DNA of 6,698 bases from an uncultured Oscillospiraceae bacterium (GCA_910587135.1 CAJULF010000092.1:1-6698); one strand, 5' to 3'. Shown: positions 1 through 4,795, counted from the first letter of the stretch. Made by a program: numbers and translations. The notes: generated from the letters alone by a model not told the origin.

Positions 1-89
1 GCCTGTGCAAACCACGCGTTTCACGCGTGGTTATGATTGAAATTTCATGCGCCGATATTGCGTTGTCAATAGATTTTTTCTACAAGCTG
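1..89 (-). repeat. Dispersed 190-bp structured repeat, copy D (left part of element, cut by window start)
   Basis: Read on the minus strand, this stretch runs from an end resembling CAGACTGTAGAGAA (here CAGCTTGTAGAAAA at 89-76) through the shared core GCAAT.TCGGCGCATG and the palindrome GAAATTTC (38-45). It then enters a perfect 10-bp hairpin, AACCACGCGT/ACGCGTGGTT (10-19 with 23-32, three-base loop). The same order of blocks is seen at 1521-1605 and 2819-2902. The hairpin sits at the same place but has an entirely different stem sequence. The rest of the element lies outside the window. No coding potential is evident. Confidence 0.8.
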
Positions 90-128
90 AGGCGCAGCCA
101 TTTGGGCTGCGCCTCGGTTTTACTTTTT
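84..128 (+). terminator. Strong hairpin terminator between a repeat copy and the convergent gene end
   Basis: An 11-bp perfect GC-rich stem (89-99 with 105-115, loop ATTTG) can be extended outward on the plus strand by five more pairs including two G-U pairs (84-88 with 116-120). It is followed by TTTT and, two bases on, TTTTT. The T-run is on the plus strand, so it best fits intrinsic termination of a plus-strand transcript entering from the left. The hairpin also lies immediately past the stop codon of the minus-strand gene (120-122) and could serve that transcript, although the minus strand has no T-run. Confidence 0.75.
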
Positions 129-1313
129 AATGGTATATTTAAGAGTGATTATCTTTGCCCTGACGCCGTTCACGAATACAGCTGCCTTAACGGTAGTGTC
201 CTTTGTAATTGTCAGCGGCTTGGTGTATTTTGCAGAGCTTGCGGTTGGAGTTTTGCCGTTGGTCGTATAGCGGATAACGCCGTTTTCCAGATTGGTCGTA
301 AGCTCAACCTTTACACTGTTCTTGTAGCTCCCCGCGGGATTGCTCGCGGTGGGACGCGAACCGTTGTAATCCTTGAGCATTATGGTAAGAACGGGGTGAC
401 CGCTGTTTATCTTTGAGCTGATGGTCCATGTTTTGCCGAAATCGAAGCCCACATATGTATCGGCTTTCTTAAAAGTGCTCTTGGAAACGTTCACATCAGC
501 GGTTTCCGTGCAGTTTGCGGGCATACTGTGCGTAAATTTCGAGGTGGACGTCGCGCAGTTCTCCAGCTTGCCCATTACATAACAAGCGATACCGCCCCAA
601 CCTTTTTCGCTTTCAGCAATTTTTCCGAGATTATAGCAGGATATAAGCTCCACACCTGCTCTGTTGCATATTCCCGCGGTAGTGGTTTTGGCAGTGATAT
701 TGCCGTAGTTTACGCAGTTTTTGAGAGTGTCTGTGTGCTCGGATACGATTATTCCGTAAGCGCCGTACTTGGTTGACTCTACGCTTGCCATATTTACGCA
801 GTTTGTAAGGGTATTATTGCCCTTTGTCGTTCCCGTGTCGTATCCCACAAGACCGCCCGCATGCCCTTGGCTCTTAATGAAACCGGTAACATAGCAGTTT
901 TCGATTACGGAGTTCTTGCAGCCGTTCGTCAGCGCGCCTACGCTTTTCTTCGTATCTATCTTGACGTTTGTAATGCCAAGATTTCTGACTGTCGCATCGG
1001 TCAGCGAGTAAAACAGCCCGAACTGTTCGCTTGTGAGGTTTTTCACGCTGAAGCCGTTGCCGTCCAGCGTACCCGAAAATCTTATCGCTTCATCCCACTT
1101 GCCGTAGCTTTTCATATCGATATCTTTGGTGAGATAAAATTTTCCGTCGGAATTTTTCATCTTCAGCAGGTCGGTCGCACTTGAAATTTTTGTGTATCCG
1201 TCCCACTTGGATGCGGCAGACGCGGTAACAGACAGCCCCGCCAAAGCCGTCATCATTACCGCCAGCGTCATTAAAGCCGAAATTAGCCTAATGGCTCTTT
1301 TTGAAATGCTCAT
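120..1313 (-). CDS. Secreted GLUG-repeat protein with C-terminal chitobiase-like domain
   Basis: The 397-residue product opens with a typical signal peptide: basic residues at 5-9, a hydrophobic core at about 10-29, and a likely cut after ASA at 31-33. Residues 40-310 are a small-residue-rich beta repeat region. Units such as GHAGGLVGYDT (150-160), with recurring NC(V/Y) steps at about 139-252, match GLUG-type beta-helix repeats. The segment FDFGKTWTI...GHPVLT (290-310) is the usual close of such regions. Residues about 320-397 (PTASNPAGSYK..., VIRYTTNGKTPT, TVKAAV) resemble the chitobiase/hexosaminidase C-terminal immunoglobulin-like domain. There is no sortase motif, dockerin or anchor, so it is probably released or loosely wall-bound. 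No catalytic domain is seen; a binding or adhesive role is inference. I chose ATG at 1313, with AGGAG centred about 10 bases upstream, over the TTG codon just before it. It has its own promoter and a palindrome at the start site. Confidence 0.85.
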   Translation of the reverse strand: MSISKRAIRLISALMTLAVMMTALAGLSVTASAASKWDGYTKISSATDLLKMKNSDGKFYLTKDIDMKSYGKWDEAIRFSGTLDGNGFSVKNLTSEQFGLFYSLTDATVRNLGITNVKIDTKKSVGALTNGCKNSVIENCYVTGFIKSQGHAGGLVGYDTGTTKGNNTLTNCVNMASVESTKYGAYGIIVSEHTDTLKNCVNYGNITAKTTTAGICNRAGVELISCYNLGKIAESEKGWGGIACYVMGKLENCATSTSKFTHSMPANCTETADVNVSKSTFKKADTYVGFDFGKTWTISSKINSGHPVLTIMLKDYNGSRPTASNPAGSYKNSVKVELTTNLENGVIRYTTNGKTPTASSAKYTKPLTITKDTTVKAAVFVNGVRAKIITLKYTIKK

Positions 1314-1367
1314 CAAATTTTCTCCTTTTTTGCAATTTCCCGTTCGGGAGCCTTGCCGATTTTATTC

Positions 1368-1383
1368 ATCGGTTTAAACCGAT
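1368..1383. promoter_or_regulatory. 16-bp perfect palindrome at the transcription start (operator candidate)
   Basis: ATCGGTTTAAACCGAT is a perfect 16-bp palindrome. It begins about seven bases downstream of the predicted -10 box of the secreted-protein promoter, so it would cover the start point of transcription. An extra half-site, GCCGAT, lies at 1355-1360. The position suits a repressor operator. The centre is TTTAAA rather than the CG typical of LacI-family sites, so no regulator family is assigned. It could also form a hairpin at the extreme 5' end of the mRNA. Confidence 0.5.
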
Positions 1384-1389
1384 ATATAA

Positions 1390-1418
1390 ATTATATAAGA
1401 TTTTCATGTTTTTTTCAA
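1390..1418 (-). promoter_or_regulatory. Sigma-A-type promoter of the secreted GLUG protein gene
   Basis: On the minus strand TTGAAA (1418-1413) and TATAAT (1395-1390) are separated by exactly 17 bases. The start is expected near 1383, leaving a leader of about 70 bases before the ATG at 1313. Confidence 0.75.
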
Positions 1419-1495
1419 GCCGAAAAGCCCACTTTTGATGCATTTTGGCTATATGCAATAAACCGCAAGCCGATTTTTGTGCAAATCACAAGCAG

Positions 1496-1515
1496 AAAGC
1501 GGAAGAATCCGCCTT
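1496..1515 (-). terminator. Weak terminator-like hairpin
   Basis: On the minus strand AAGGCGGA pairs with TCCGCTTT (8 pairs, one G-U) around a TTCT loop, followed by CTGCTTGTG. One pair is lost on the plus strand, which favours minus-strand use. It lies just beyond repeat copy A relative to the kinase gene and could be a displaced or backup terminator for it. The T-rich tail is partly used in the stem, so the call is weak. Confidence 0.3.
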
Positions 1516-1520
1516 TTGCT

Positions 1521-1710
1521 CAGACTGTAGAGAAGGCCTATTTGCCACGCAATCTCGACGCATGAAATTTCAAAAAGTGTCAGAATTTGCGCAGCAGATT
1601 CTGACCGGTTACCGCAATCGCGCAGAGTGAGCGAAGCGAACGGTGCATGCTTGCGGTAATTTTGAAATTTTTTAAATTTCCGCTTAAGGTCAACCTTTAT
1701 ATATAATGTG
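1521..1710 (+). repeat. Dispersed 190-bp structured repeat, copy A (complete)
   Basis: The ends are inverted: CAGACTGTAGAGAAGG on the left and CCTTTATATATAATGTG on the right. Inside, AAATTTCAAAA (1565-1575) is the perfect complement of TTTTGAAATTT (1660-1670). These enclose two hairpins. The first has a 12-bp stem with a GCA loop (1579-1590 with 1594-1605, one G-U). The second has TTACCGCAA/TTGCGGTAA (1609-1617 with 1651-1659) capped by a purine-rich loop containing GAGTGAGCGAAGCGAAC. Against copy B, 48 of 59 aligned positions agree over the first 59 columns, and both copies are exactly 190 bp. No direct repeat of flanking bases is seen here. Open frames across it are short and match nothing recognisable. 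Confidence 0.85.
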
Positions 1711-1713
1711 AGC

Positions 1714-1732
1714 GGAAGGCGCTTCGCCTTCC
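1714..1732 (-). terminator. GC-rich hairpin downstream of the kinase gene
   Basis: GGAAGGCG (1714-1721) pairs perfectly with CGCCTTCC (1725-1732) around a CTT loop. The outer bases GTGA (1708-1711) and TCAC (1736-1739) can add four pairs after a small internal loop. It lies about 40 bases past the stop of the minus-strand kinase gene. In that direction it is followed by GCTCACATTATATATAAA rather than a T-run, because repeat copy A starts there. A terminator role is likely but may be impaired. Confidence 0.5.
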
Positions 1733-1771
1733 ACTTCACAAAATATTTACCGATAACTCATCAAATATAGG

Positions 1772-2527
1772 TTATGAATAATCCGCTATATCGATCCATG
1801 TGAGGAGAAGCTCCCGTTCCTCGGGCTTCTTGAATTTAAGCTGTGCAGCGGCTACAATGGGAAGCCAGTCCTGAACATAGTTGATAGCCGTTCCCGTCTT
1901 TGCGCAGTACATTTTAAGATACTTTTCTGCGTACTCGGTGCGGTGGTTCAGGCAGAAGTTAAGGTATGTCTTTGCCACGTCCGCGGAGGCGTTGCCCTGC
2001 TTTGCCTTGAACCAGTCAACGATAAACATTCCCTTTTCGTTGACGATAATGTTTTCGGGCGCGAAATCCCCATGGCAGAGTTTGGTGTGCTTCGGCATGG
2101 CTTCCAGACGGGTCAGCAGCTCATACTTTTTAACGTCATCTACCATGTCCAGACTTTCGATGGAGCGCTTGAGGTAATCCTTCAGCTTGCTTATTTTCGC
2201 GGAGCGCAGTCCGTGGATCTCGGTCTGGAGATCAACCATCTGCTCCAGATAATCGTCCGCGTGCTTCTGATCCTCGTCCATTATTTCCCGCAGAGTCCTG
2301 CCCTTTACAAGCTCGTATACTATTACCCACTTACCGTCTGTCTTGGTGATCTCCTCAAATGCGGGGATATGGCGGCAGCCCGTTTCCTCGACCCGTGTAT
2401 GCGTCAGCGCCTCATACAGAAAAACACTTTTGGGTACGTTGGGGTCTTTAAAAACCTTTGCGCATTTTCCGCCGCACTCAAAGACCTGAACCTTTTCGCC
2501 GTCGGATATCATATTTTTCAGTTCCAT
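1772..2527 (-). CDS. APH/choline-kinase-like small-molecule phosphotransferase, substrate unknown
   Basis: The 251-residue product shows the protein-kinase-like fold used by aminoglycoside phosphotransferases and choline kinases. A candidate ATP-binding lysine is K24 in KCAKVFK, with a possible alpha-C glutamate at E39. The hinge-like stretch is WVIVYELVKGRTL (67-79). The catalytic loop is HGDFAPEN (152-159), with D154 as base and N159 for metal, and VDW (170-172) supplies the second metal aspartate, D171. The later GNASADVAKTYL (178-189) is typical of the family. It is shorter than classical antibiotic kinases. No signal peptide or membrane segment is seen, so it should be cytoplasmic. The chemistry (ATP-dependent phosphorylation of a small hydroxyl compound) follows from the family. 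Antibiotic resistance cannot be claimed, since most such clostridial paralogues have unknown substrates. The ATG at 2527 has AAAGGA ten bases upstream. It appears monocistronic with its own promoter. Confidence 0.88.
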   Translation of the reverse strand: MELKNMISDGEKVQVFECGGKCAKVFKDPNVPKSVFLYEALTHTRVEETGCRHIPAFEEITKTDGKWVIVYELVKGRTLREIMDEDQKHADDYLEQMVDLQTEIHGLRSAKISKLKDYLKRSIESLDMVDDVKKYELLTRLEAMPKHTKLCHGDFAPENIIVNEKGMFIVDWFKAKQGNASADVAKTYLNFCLNHRTEYAEKYLKMYCAKTGTAINYVQDWLPIVAAAQLKFKKPEERELLLTWIDIADYS

Positions 2528-2612
2528 AATAACTATGTCCTTTCATGAATATATTTTTGAGGTAAGAGGGAGAATTGTCCCAAGCTCTCACTTCTTATTT
2601 CTTACATCTTAG

Positions 2613-2641
2613 ATTATAACACTATATTGTCTGATTGTCCA
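2613..2641 (-). promoter_or_regulatory. Sigma-A-type promoter of the kinase gene
   Basis: On the minus strand TGGACA (2641-2636) and TATAAT (2618-2613) are spaced by 17 bases. The start is predicted near 2606, giving a leader of about 79 bases. No convincing operator or riboswitch is seen in that leader. Confidence 0.75.
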
Positions 2642-2812
2642 GTGGTTTTTATAAAATTTAAACAAACTGTTGTGAAATTATTGATAACTTTTGTGCGTTT
2701 TCACAATAAAATGACACTTTATTAACAAAATATAACCATTTTTTGTAAACAACAACTTAATTTCGGCTCTCTGCGGTTAATTTTTGATAATCTTTGCAAT
2801 GGATAAAACCGA
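2642..2812. other. AT-rich intergenic spacer without a gene
   Basis: This divergent spacer between the kinase promoter and repeat copy B has no credible coding frame. The only structure noted is a short AT hairpin, AATAAA/TTTATT (2705-2710 with 2718-2723), too weak to name. Confidence 0.6.
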
Positions 2813-3014
2813 TTTAATCAGCATTTAAAAAAGCCTGTGTGCCGCGCAATGTCGGCGCATGAAATTTCAAAAAGTGCCATAATTTGCTTAGAAAATTATG
2901 GCGGGTTTTCGCAAACGCACGGAGTTAGCGCAGCAAACAGCGCGTGCTTGCGGAAATTTCGGAATTTTTTAAATAATCCGCTCTTTATCAACCTTTATAT
3001 AAAGACTGTTTAAT
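2813..3014. repeat. 6-bp direct repeat TTTAAT flanking repeat copy B (possible target-site duplication)
   Basis: TTTAAT occurs at 2813-2818, directly before the CAG that opens copy B, and again at 3009-3014, directly after the ACTG that closes it. This is the arrangement left by a transposition event with a 6-bp target duplication. The surroundings are AT-rich, so chance is not excluded. Confidence 0.5.
2819..3008 (+). repeat. Dispersed 190-bp structured repeat, copy B (complete)
   Basis: It has the same block order and the same 190-bp length as copy A. The left end is CAGCATTTAAAAAAGCC and the right end CAACCTTTATATAAAGACTG. GAAATTTC is at 2861-2868 and again, inside CGGAAATTTCGG, in the right half. 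Hairpin one is a 10-bp stem GCCATAATTT/AAATTATGGC (2876-2885 with 2893-2902), unrelated in sequence to the copy A stem. Hairpin two has TTTTCGCAA/TTGCGGAAA (2906-2914 with 2948-2956, one G-U) and an inner GCAC/GTGC. Its loop, GGAGTTAGCGCAGCAAAC, resembles that of copy A. No protein is encoded. Confidence 0.85.
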
Positions 3015-3204
3015 ATTCCTTTTTCAAGAAATAAGTATATATTCTTGACAAACCATGGGTTAATGTTGAAAACTACTGTTTATGTTGAATATTTTATTGA
3101 AAACTTTTTGTTTAAAATGCACAAGTTGAGGTAAGGTTGTTTGAGTGTTATTCTGTAAAAAAACAGAAAATCATTTTATTTGTTGTTAAAATTGAAAAAT
3201 TGTG
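3015..3204. other. AT-rich upstream region of the HPr leader promoter
   Basis: No coding frame is credible here. It holds an inverted repeat TCAAGAA/TTCTTGA (3024-3030 with 3042-3048) and a direct repeat ATGTTGAA (3063-3070 and 3082-3089). A-runs and T-runs lead up to the promoter at 3205 and could act as an UP-like element. A TTGACA at 3045-3050 has no matching -10 box at the right distance. Confidence 0.45.
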
Positions 3205-3233
3205 TTGACGGAAAAGAATATTTTGGCTATACT
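3205..3233 (+). promoter_or_regulatory. Strong sigma-A-type promoter of the HPr leader and gene
   Basis: TTGACG (3205-3210) and TATACT (3228-3233) are separated by exactly 17 bases, with an AT-rich upstream region. The start is expected at about 3239-3241. That coincides with the 5' edge of a long leader helix. Confidence 0.85.
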
Positions 3234-3237
3234 ATTA

Positions 3238-3430
3238 GCAGGAAGTCAGAAGAGCGCTGATTAGATCCCGTATTAGACTGTTAAAATGTAAGTTCTCTCG
3301 AAGCTGGTTTCACATACGCATAGGCGCACACTGATTCCCTGCTAAGGCAGAAGACAAGAGCAAGGAAGTATGTTATCGGCTACGAAAATACTAAGGTTTC
3401 TCGTATCCACAGGCAAAACATTATGTTTAA
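3238..3430 (+). ncRNA. Structured 5' leader RNA or small RNA upstream of HPr, family not recognised
   Basis: The region from the predicted start to the ribosome site is about 200 nt, without an open frame, and strongly foldable. Positions 3238-3249 pair with 3331-3342 (11 of 12 pairs, one G-U, one A-C mismatch), closing a domain of about 105 nt. GCGC at 3254-3257 can pair with 3324-3327 inside it. A second domain could form an H-type pseudoknot: AGTAT (3367-3371) with ATACT (3388-3392), and TACGA (3381-3385) with TCGTA (3401-3405). CCTGC at 3338-3342 can alternatively pair with GCAG at 3347-3350. No terminator separates it from the HPr gene, so it is a leader or is processed from one. I cannot match it to a known riboswitch. 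T-box landmarks are absent. Confidence 0.55.
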
Positions 3431-3445
3431 TGGAGGTTTTCAATT

Positions 3446-3709
3446 ATGTGCATGAAAGACATCGAAGTGAAAAATCAGGTAGGTTTACACGCAAGACCCG
3501 CTACCTTCTTTATTCAGAAGGCTAACGAGTACAAGTCCTCTATCTGGGTTGAGAAGGAAGAGCGCAGGGTAAACGCCAAGTCACTTCTCGGTATTCTCTC
3601 CCTCGGTATCGTAGGCGGAGCGAACATAAGAATTATCGCTGACGGCTCCGACGAGCAGCTGGCTGTTGACGGTCTTGTCAAGCTGGTTGAGGGCGGATTT
3701 GCCGAGTAA
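3446..3709 (+). CDS. HPr family phosphocarrier protein
   Basis: The 87-residue product has the size and both regulatory signatures of HPr. GLHARPAT (13-20) places the phosphorylated histidine exactly at residue 15. VNAKSLLGILSLG (42-54) places the HPr-kinase target serine exactly at residue 46. By family, His15 accepts phosphate from enzyme I and passes it to sugar-specific EIIA proteins, and Ser46 phosphorylation couples to catabolite repression in Firmicutes. Having His15 distinguishes it from Crh-type paralogues. The ATG at 3446 follows GGAGG (3432-3436) at nine bases and gives canonical numbering; a second ATG two codons later is less likely. No enzyme I gene adjoins it. It has a dedicated strong promoter, a long structured leader and its own terminator, so it is probably transcribed alone and abundantly. 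A dedicated non-sugar HPr paralogue remains possible. Confidence 0.93.
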   Translation: MCMKDIEVKNQVGLHARPATFFIQKANEYKSSIWVEKEERRVNAKSLLGILSLGIVGGANIRIIADGSDEQLAVDGLVKLVEGGFAE

Positions 3710-3733
3710 TTTGATTGAATGTAATGAATTTAA

Positions 3734-3793
3734 CCGCATGTTGCGGGCTTAGGGGCAGAATCCGGCTTGAAGTCGGTGATTCTGCCTTTTCTT
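3734..3793 (+). terminator. Intrinsic terminator of the HPr gene
   Basis: GGCAGAAT (3754-3761) pairs with ATTCTGCC (3779-3786), and an inner CCGGC/GTCGG stem extends the hairpin. It is followed by TTTTCTTT (3787-3794). A smaller hairpin, CCGCA/TGCGG (3734-3738 with 3742-3746), precedes it. The stem and T-run orientation are correct for ending the HPr transcript. Confidence 0.88.
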
Positions 3794-3795
3794 TA

Positions 3796-3801
3796 TATAA
3801 T
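3796..3801 (+). promoter_or_regulatory. Possible -10 box for the lipoprotein gene
   Basis: A perfect TATAAT lies 40 bases before the lipoprotein ATG, but the hexamer 17 bases upstream (TCGGTG, inside the HPr terminator) is a poor -35. The gene may use this weak promoter, another one, or readthrough of the HPr terminator. Confidence 0.3.
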
Positions 3802-3841
3802 GCCGTGCTCGGATGCAAACGGCATGATTTTCGGAGGCGTC

Positions 3842-4558
3842 ATGAAAAAAATATTTGTTTTTTCGGTAGTTTTGGGAGCGCTGTTACTATGCGGCTGCTC
3901 CGCGAAGCCCGAGGGCTATGACAGCGTAAAAAAGGCGAAGGAGCTTTTTGAGGAGCTTGACAGCGCAAGGGTCATTATGGAGGATATTAGCGCAGGTGCG
4001 CGTCTGATGGAGTTTTCGTTTTACATCAATGAGAACAACGAGATGATATTCAGTTATCTCGGCATTAGCGCGGACGGCGAGGAGCGCTGTTACAGCAACG
4101 GCGCGGAGTTTTACTATAAGACCGCAGACTCCGAGGAGTGGGAGGTGATAGGACCGGCGGATGAAAACTACTATTATAATATATACACACGCGAGTACCG
4201 TTATCCTTACGCGCGCGGAAGCATTTTTTTCCTTGACGGAACGTCGGTGGAAACCGCGAGCGTAATTGAAGAGCGAGACCAAACGGTGATAGTTTACTCC
4301 TACGACCCCGATAAGCTCAATTCCTATGCTGTGGGTCTGCTTGACAATGTAAGCAGCTTTTCGGAGCTTACCGCTTCTTATGTTATTGATGAAAACGGAT
4401 ATATTACCGAATTTACCGAACAGGGAACTGTTACGGATGCAAACGGGAAAAAAAGCAGCGTTGATCTTCGCATAATTGTTGACAATATGAATGAAATATA
4501 TGAAATTGAGGCTCCCGTTGATAAAACGGATAAAGAGAACAGTGTAAGCGTTTCATAA
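3842..4558 (+). CDS. Putative lipoprotein of unknown function
   Basis: The 238-residue product starts with MKKIFVFSVVLGALLLCGCS, a short lipoprotein signal peptide. The lipobox is LCGC and the lipidated cysteine is at residue 19, so it should be anchored on the outer face of the membrane. The mature part is acidic and rich in alternating polar and aromatic residues. Stretches such as AEFYYKTADSEEWEVIG and ENYYYNIYTREYRYPY suggest a beta-rich fold. It ends with a polar tail (APVDKTDKENSVSVS). The general look recalls LolA/LppX-like lipid-binding or extracytoplasmic sensor lipoproteins, but no motif proves that. The ATG at 3842 is chosen because of GGAGG four bases upstream and the signal peptide. 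The same frame is open further upstream, but a start there would lie in the HPr terminator. No partner gene is obvious; the next gene is a wall hydrolase with a separate promoter. Confidence 0.85.
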   Translation: MKKIFVFSVVLGALLLCGCSAKPEGYDSVKKAKELFEELDSARVIMEDISAGARLMEFSFYINENNEMIFSYLGISADGEERCYSNGAEFYYKTADSEEWEVIGPADENYYYNIYTREYRYPYARGSIFFLDGTSVETASVIEERDQTVIVYSYDPDKLNSYAVGLLDNVSSFSELTASYVIDENGYITEFTEQGTVTDANGKKSSVDLRIIVDNMNEIYEIEAPVDKTDKENSVSVS

Positions 4559-4571
4559 AGTCTTTGTGAAA
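4551..4571 (+). terminator. AT-rich hairpin overlapping the lipoprotein stop codon
   Basis: TTTCATAAA (4551-4559) pairs with TTTGTGAAA (4563-4571) with one G-U, around GTC, and includes the stop codon at 4556-4558. The stem is AT-rich and no T-run follows directly, so termination would be weak. Confidence 0.25.
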
Positions 4572-4639
4572 AACAGCTAAATTTTCTTCTGGGTTTATGT
4601 GACAAATTGATATAAAACGGCGAAATTTTGGGGAAAATG

Positions 4640-4656
4640 GTTACAAAACGGTTACA
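4640..4656 (-). promoter_or_regulatory. WalR-type operator (direct hexamers TGTAAC-N5-TGTAAC)
   Basis: On the minus strand TGTAAC (4656-4651), five bases and TGTAAC (4645-4640) match the WalR (YycF) consensus TGTWAH-N5-TGTWAH at every defined position. The box ends four bases upstream of the -35 element of the M23 endopeptidase promoter. In Bacillus and Staphylococcus WalR controls cell-wall hydrolase genes, so motif and target agree. Confidence 0.65.
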
Positions 4657-4660
4657 GCAG

Positions 4661-4689
4661 TTGCGAAAAGGGCGGAAATGTGATATACT
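4661..4689 (+). promoter_or_regulatory. Sigma-A-type promoter of the M23 endopeptidase gene
   Basis: TTGCGA (4661-4666) and TATACT (4684-4689) are spaced by 17 bases. TGTGA just before the -10 box gives a partial extended -10. The start is predicted near 4696, leaving a leader of about 100 bases that contains the 8-bp tandem repeat. Confidence 0.7.
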
Positions 4690-4706
4690 TTCGTAAAAGG
4701 GCGGCA

Positions 4707-4762
4707 GTGGATACGTTGATACGTTGATACGTGGATACACGGATAAGCAGACAAGTTGATAA
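4707..4762 (+). repeat. 8-bp tandem repeat, about seven degenerate units
   Basis: The units in phase are GTGGATAC, GTTGATAC, GTTGATAC, GTGGATAC, ACGGATAA, GCAGACAA and GTTGATAA. The first four are nearly perfect and the register is kept to the last. The array lies wholly in the predicted untranslated leader of the endopeptidase gene and ends 20 bases before its ribosome site. Confidence 0.8.
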
Positions 4763-4795
4763 TACCGTCTTATACAACAAGCGGAGGGTGAAGTT

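Noticed and set aside
1314..1316. TTG start one codon before the ATG of the secreted protein
   Set aside because: ATG at 1313 is preferred; spacing from AGGAG is acceptable and the TTG adds only one residue.
1515..1716. Target-site duplication around repeat copy A
   Set aside because: The flanking six bases (TTTGCT and AGCGGA) do not match, so unlike copy B there is no support.
1449..1739. A 96-codon minus-strand open frame across repeat copy A
   Set aside because: It is not preserved in the other copies (hairpin stems change freely), so the repeat is not coding.
1943..2548. A 201-codon plus-strand open frame
   Set aside because: It is antisense to the kinase gene with its intact HGDFAPEN motif, and lacks a promoter or a ribosome site.
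3045..3073. Second promoter from TTGACA at 3045
   Set aside because: No acceptable -10 hexamer lies 16-18 bases downstream.
3238..3430. T-box or common riboswitch identity for the HPr leader
   Set aside because: No T-box landmark sequence is present, no terminator/antiterminator pair precedes the gene, and HPr is not a usual target of known metabolite riboswitches.
3767..3841. Upstream extension of the lipoprotein frame
   Set aside because: It would start inside the HPr terminator and bury the signal peptide. The ATG at 3842 has GGAGG and a clean lipobox.
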